Below, in pieces: positions 23,970 through 25,523 of a DNA stretch of 25,523 bases. The DNA comes from Thermodesulfovibrio sp. Its GTDB lineage: Bacteria > Nitrospirota > Thermodesulfovibrionia > Thermodesulfovibrionales > JdFR-85. Every line of letters begins with the position of its first letter. Position 1 is the stretch's first letter. The position numbers were made by a program, and so were the translations under genes. The notes beneath the pieces are model-generated. The model saw only the letters and a list, made by a program, of their open reading frames with translations, was not told the origin of the DNA and searched no databases. The stretch is taken from NCBI GenBank assembly GCA_027016675.1, contig JALUSH010000162.1, positions 1-25,523 of the forward strand. Reading direction: 5' to 3'.

Positions 23970-24533
23970 TTATACACTTCCCCAGTTCTCATTGAACACT
24001 ATCTCATCAAGTGGCTTTCTTTTTGGTGGCTCCTTTTTTTCTTCCAAAGGATAGCCAATCGGAAAGAGTCCCACCACCCTGACATTTTCAGGGATGGATA
24101 GCAATTCCTTAATGCGGTCTTCATCAAAAACACCCACAAATACTGTTCCAAGTCCAAGTCCATGGGCTGCAAGCATAAGATTCTGACAGGCAATGCCCAT
24201 GTCAGTAAGATAATAATTCTGTCCCCACAGTGAGCCAGAATCCGATGGTACTGCACAGGCAACAATCAGTACAGGTGCCTCTGCAATGCCTTTTTTGGCA
24301 GGATTTACCTTATACCCGAGAGGTGCAAAGAATGACTCCACATAGGTAAGCTCACTGATTGTCTGTCTCTTCTGTATGTCTTTTACCACTATAAACCTCC
24401 AGCACTGGAGGTTGGCCCAGGAAGGCGCCATTCTCGCAGCATCAAGTATCATTTTTATCTTTTCATCATCCACATCCCTGTCGCTAAACCTCCTGATGCT
24501 TCTCCTCGTCTTAATTGCCTCAAAAAGTTCCAT
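23970..24533 (-). CDS. FMN-dependent nitroreductase-family protein
   Basis: A 187-residue flavin oxidoreductase of the nitroreductase fold. It opens MELFEAIKTRRSIRRF, the typical FMN-phosphate-binding start. APSWANLQCWRFIVV, DMGIACQNLMLAAHGLGLGT (111-130) and VVGLFPIGYP follow, all expected positions for the family. Members reduce nitro compounds, quinones or flavins with NAD(P)H; the substrate cannot be read from sequence. The start at 24533 is fixed by GGGAGG five bases upstream. The frame stays open upstream, but that part overlaps the DgkA gene. It lies 17 bases after that gene and should be cotranscribed. Confidence 0.9.
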   Translation of the reverse strand: MELFEAIKTRRSIRRFSDRDVDDEKIKMILDAARMAPSWANLQCWRFIVVKDIQKRQTISELTYVESFFAPLGYKVNPAKKGIAEAPVLIVACAVPSDSGSLWGQNYYLTDMGIACQNLMLAAHGLGLGTVFVGVFDEDRIKELLSIPENVRVVGLFPIGYPLEEKKEPPKRKPLDEIVFNENWGSV

Positions 24534-24550
24534 AAAAACCTCCCTCTTAA

Positions 24551-25249
24551 TTAATAAAATATACTGAATATCAGAAACGTTACCAGTGCTCCAATAACTG
24601 CACCAAGAACAACCTCCCATGGAGTATGCACCCTGACAGCAACCCTGCTCTGAGCAATCACAAAAGCCGCTACCAGGGTAAGCAAGGATACAATAAAATT
24701 TGAGCTTATATAGGATACTGACACCCAGATTGAAAATGACAAAGCTGCGTGACCACTTGGCAATCCTCCTCTTAAAGGGTGTCCTCTGCCAGCGTAGGCC
24801 TTTGTAATAACCACCAAAATTAATACAACTACAAGGGCAATTATTGCAATGTCCTCAGCAGAGTGTTTCGTGATCTTTATTCCTTCTGTTACAGCTCTTT
24901 CCAGATAGGGTAGTAGTATTATGTACCCTATAACCACAGAGCCAAAAGCTGCAATCAAAACTGCACCAGCAGCAATATCCTTTATCACTCGTGCCTTTTC
25001 ATCTGGTTCAGGCAGAATTATATCAACCACAATCTCAAGGGCAGAATTTATCATCTCTGCAACAATCACTATCACAGAAATCAGACATATGATAAGAAAC
25101 TCGCCCCTGCTGATACCAAGCAGAAAGCTCAGCAGCAGTATTGTAGAGGCTGCGTAGAGATGGTAACGAACATGGCGCTGGGTCTTTGCTGCATAAATAA
25201 TTCCTTCAATTGCATTATTTGCAGACTCAACCCATTTCCTTAATGGCAT
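24551..25249 (-). CDS. diacylglycerol/undecaprenol kinase fused to PAP2 phosphatase
   Basis: A 232-residue membrane protein with two domains. Residues about 1-118 are a DgkA-type kinase with three helices and the signature EMINSALEIVVD (65-76), then KARVIKDIAAGAVL. Residues about 130-232 are a PAP2 lipid phosphatase with KAYAGRGHP (150-158), PSGH (164-167) and SRVAVRVHTPWE (201-212). The usual KX6RP reads K-X6-HP, and the last motif ends in Glu where Asp is usual. Kinase and phosphatase halves presumably act on undecaprenol or its phosphate at the inner membrane. The start overlaps the ybeY end by 23 bases. The gene order ybeY-dgkA is common in bacteria. Confidence 0.9.
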   Translation of the reverse strand: MPLRKWVESANNAIEGIIYAAKTQRHVRYHLYAASTILLLSFLLGISRGEFLIICLISVIVIVAEMINSALEIVVDIILPEPDEKARVIKDIAAGAVLIAAFGSVVIGYIILLPYLERAVTEGIKITKHSAEDIAIIALVVVLILVVITKAYAGRGHPLRGGLPSGHAALSFSIWVSVSYISSNFIVSLLTLVAAFVIAQSRVAVRVHTPWEVVLGAVIGALVTFLIFSIFY

Positions 25250-25523
25250 TGAAAAGAACTGTCTCCCTTTCCTTCATCTTTCTTGCCTGATAAGGATTCC
25301 TTTCATGGTCATAACCAAGAAGATGCAGCAGGCCATGGATGGTTACCCTTAAGAGTTCATCCCAGAATGTATTCCCATACAAAGGTGCCTGTCTCTTAAC
25401 CTGATAAGGATTGATTATGATCTCACCCAGAAATATATCTTCCTCTGGGGGCATTAACCCACTTTCCTCTTTTACTCTTAAAAAATCCTTCTTTGATTCA
25501 AACATTGGGAAAGAAAGCACATC
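25227..25523 (-). CDS. ybeY: endoribonuclease YbeY (5' end beyond window)
   Basis: The C-terminal 98 residues of YbeY, the metal-dependent RNase for 16S rRNA 3'-end maturation and ribosome quality control. The visible part opens inside the conserved TDVLSFPM motif; the GTG at 25520 codes for an internal Val and is not a start. It continues with LGEIIINPYQVKRQA and the zinc site HGLLHLLGYDH (H-x3-H-x5-H), all intact. Full-length homologues are about 150 residues, so roughly 50 are missing off the right edge. It overlaps the DgkA-PAP2 start by 23 bases, so the two are coupled. Confidence 0.95.
   Translation of the reverse strand, partial: DVLSFPMFESKKDFLRVKEESGLMPPEEDIFLGEIIINPYQVKRQAPLYGNTFWDELLRVTIHGLLHLLGYDHERNPYQARKMKERETVLFNAIKEMG

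Noticed and set aside
25327..25342. 16 bases identical to 23901-23916 of the inverted-repeat element (AGCAGGCCATGGATGG)
   Set aside because: Here they code for the conserved YbeY zinc motif, and no other part of the element is present, so I treat the match as chance.
25227..25520. GTG at 25520 as the start of ybeY
   Set aside because: The preceding codon is Asp and the sequence continues the conserved TDVLSFP motif, so this is an internal Val of a gene cut by the window edge.

Overview
The window (about 41% GC by eye) reads as a stretch of chromosome from a Gram-negative, probably anaerobic bacterium. Outer-membrane machinery (TamB, an Omp85/BamA protein, an MCE lipid-transport protein, a type II secretion cluster) rules out a typical Gram-positive. 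The gene set (archaeal-type phosphoglycerate-mutase-like protein beside threonine synthases, free-standing NIL and MoaD/ThiS-like proteins, short 6-phosphogluconate dehydrogenase, DgkA-PAP2 fusion) suggests Nitrospirota (Thermodesulfovibrio-like) or a related Desulfobacterota-type lineage. That placement is inference from gene content only. I saw no rRNA, tRNA, CRISPR array, prophage or intact insertion sequence.

Left block, minus strand, 8098 down to 1: a tightly packed probable operon. In transcription order it holds a nicotinamidase-like cysteine hydrolase, pcm, mlaF, an unusually long mlaD, gspE, gspK, gspL and gspM. A REP-like palindrome cluster (79-212) follows, then the first 14 codons of another minus-strand gene with a strong ribosome binding site. 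An extended -10 promoter lies at 8132-8140. No MlaE permease and no other Gsp components are visible here.

Middle block, plus strand, 8344-13873: an aspartate-family amino-acid operon. It holds a zinc-ribbon threonine-synthase paralogue, a MoaD/ThiS-like sulfur-carrier protein whose Gly-Gly is followed by three extra residues, a NIL-domain protein, a canonical threonine synthase, an ApgM-family protein that may act as the homoserine kinase, and aspartate kinase. The sulfur carrier and NIL protein between two threonine synthases suggest a thiocarboxylate-dependent route to homocysteine or cysteine. This is the best candidate here for an under-described system.

Third block, plus strand, 13925-21805: a small secreted Cys-containing protein, a 354-base leader with two strong RNA-like structures, then an envelope-assembly operon tamB - bamA (seven POTRA domains) - SurA-like chaperone.

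Right block, minus strand, 25523 down to 21800: ybeY (cut by the window edge), a DgkA-PAP2 fusion, a nitroreductase, a 135-bp cruciform-like inverted-repeat element, gnd, ubiX and a short ArgA-type N-acetyltransferase that converges on the SurA-like gene with a 6-base overlap.
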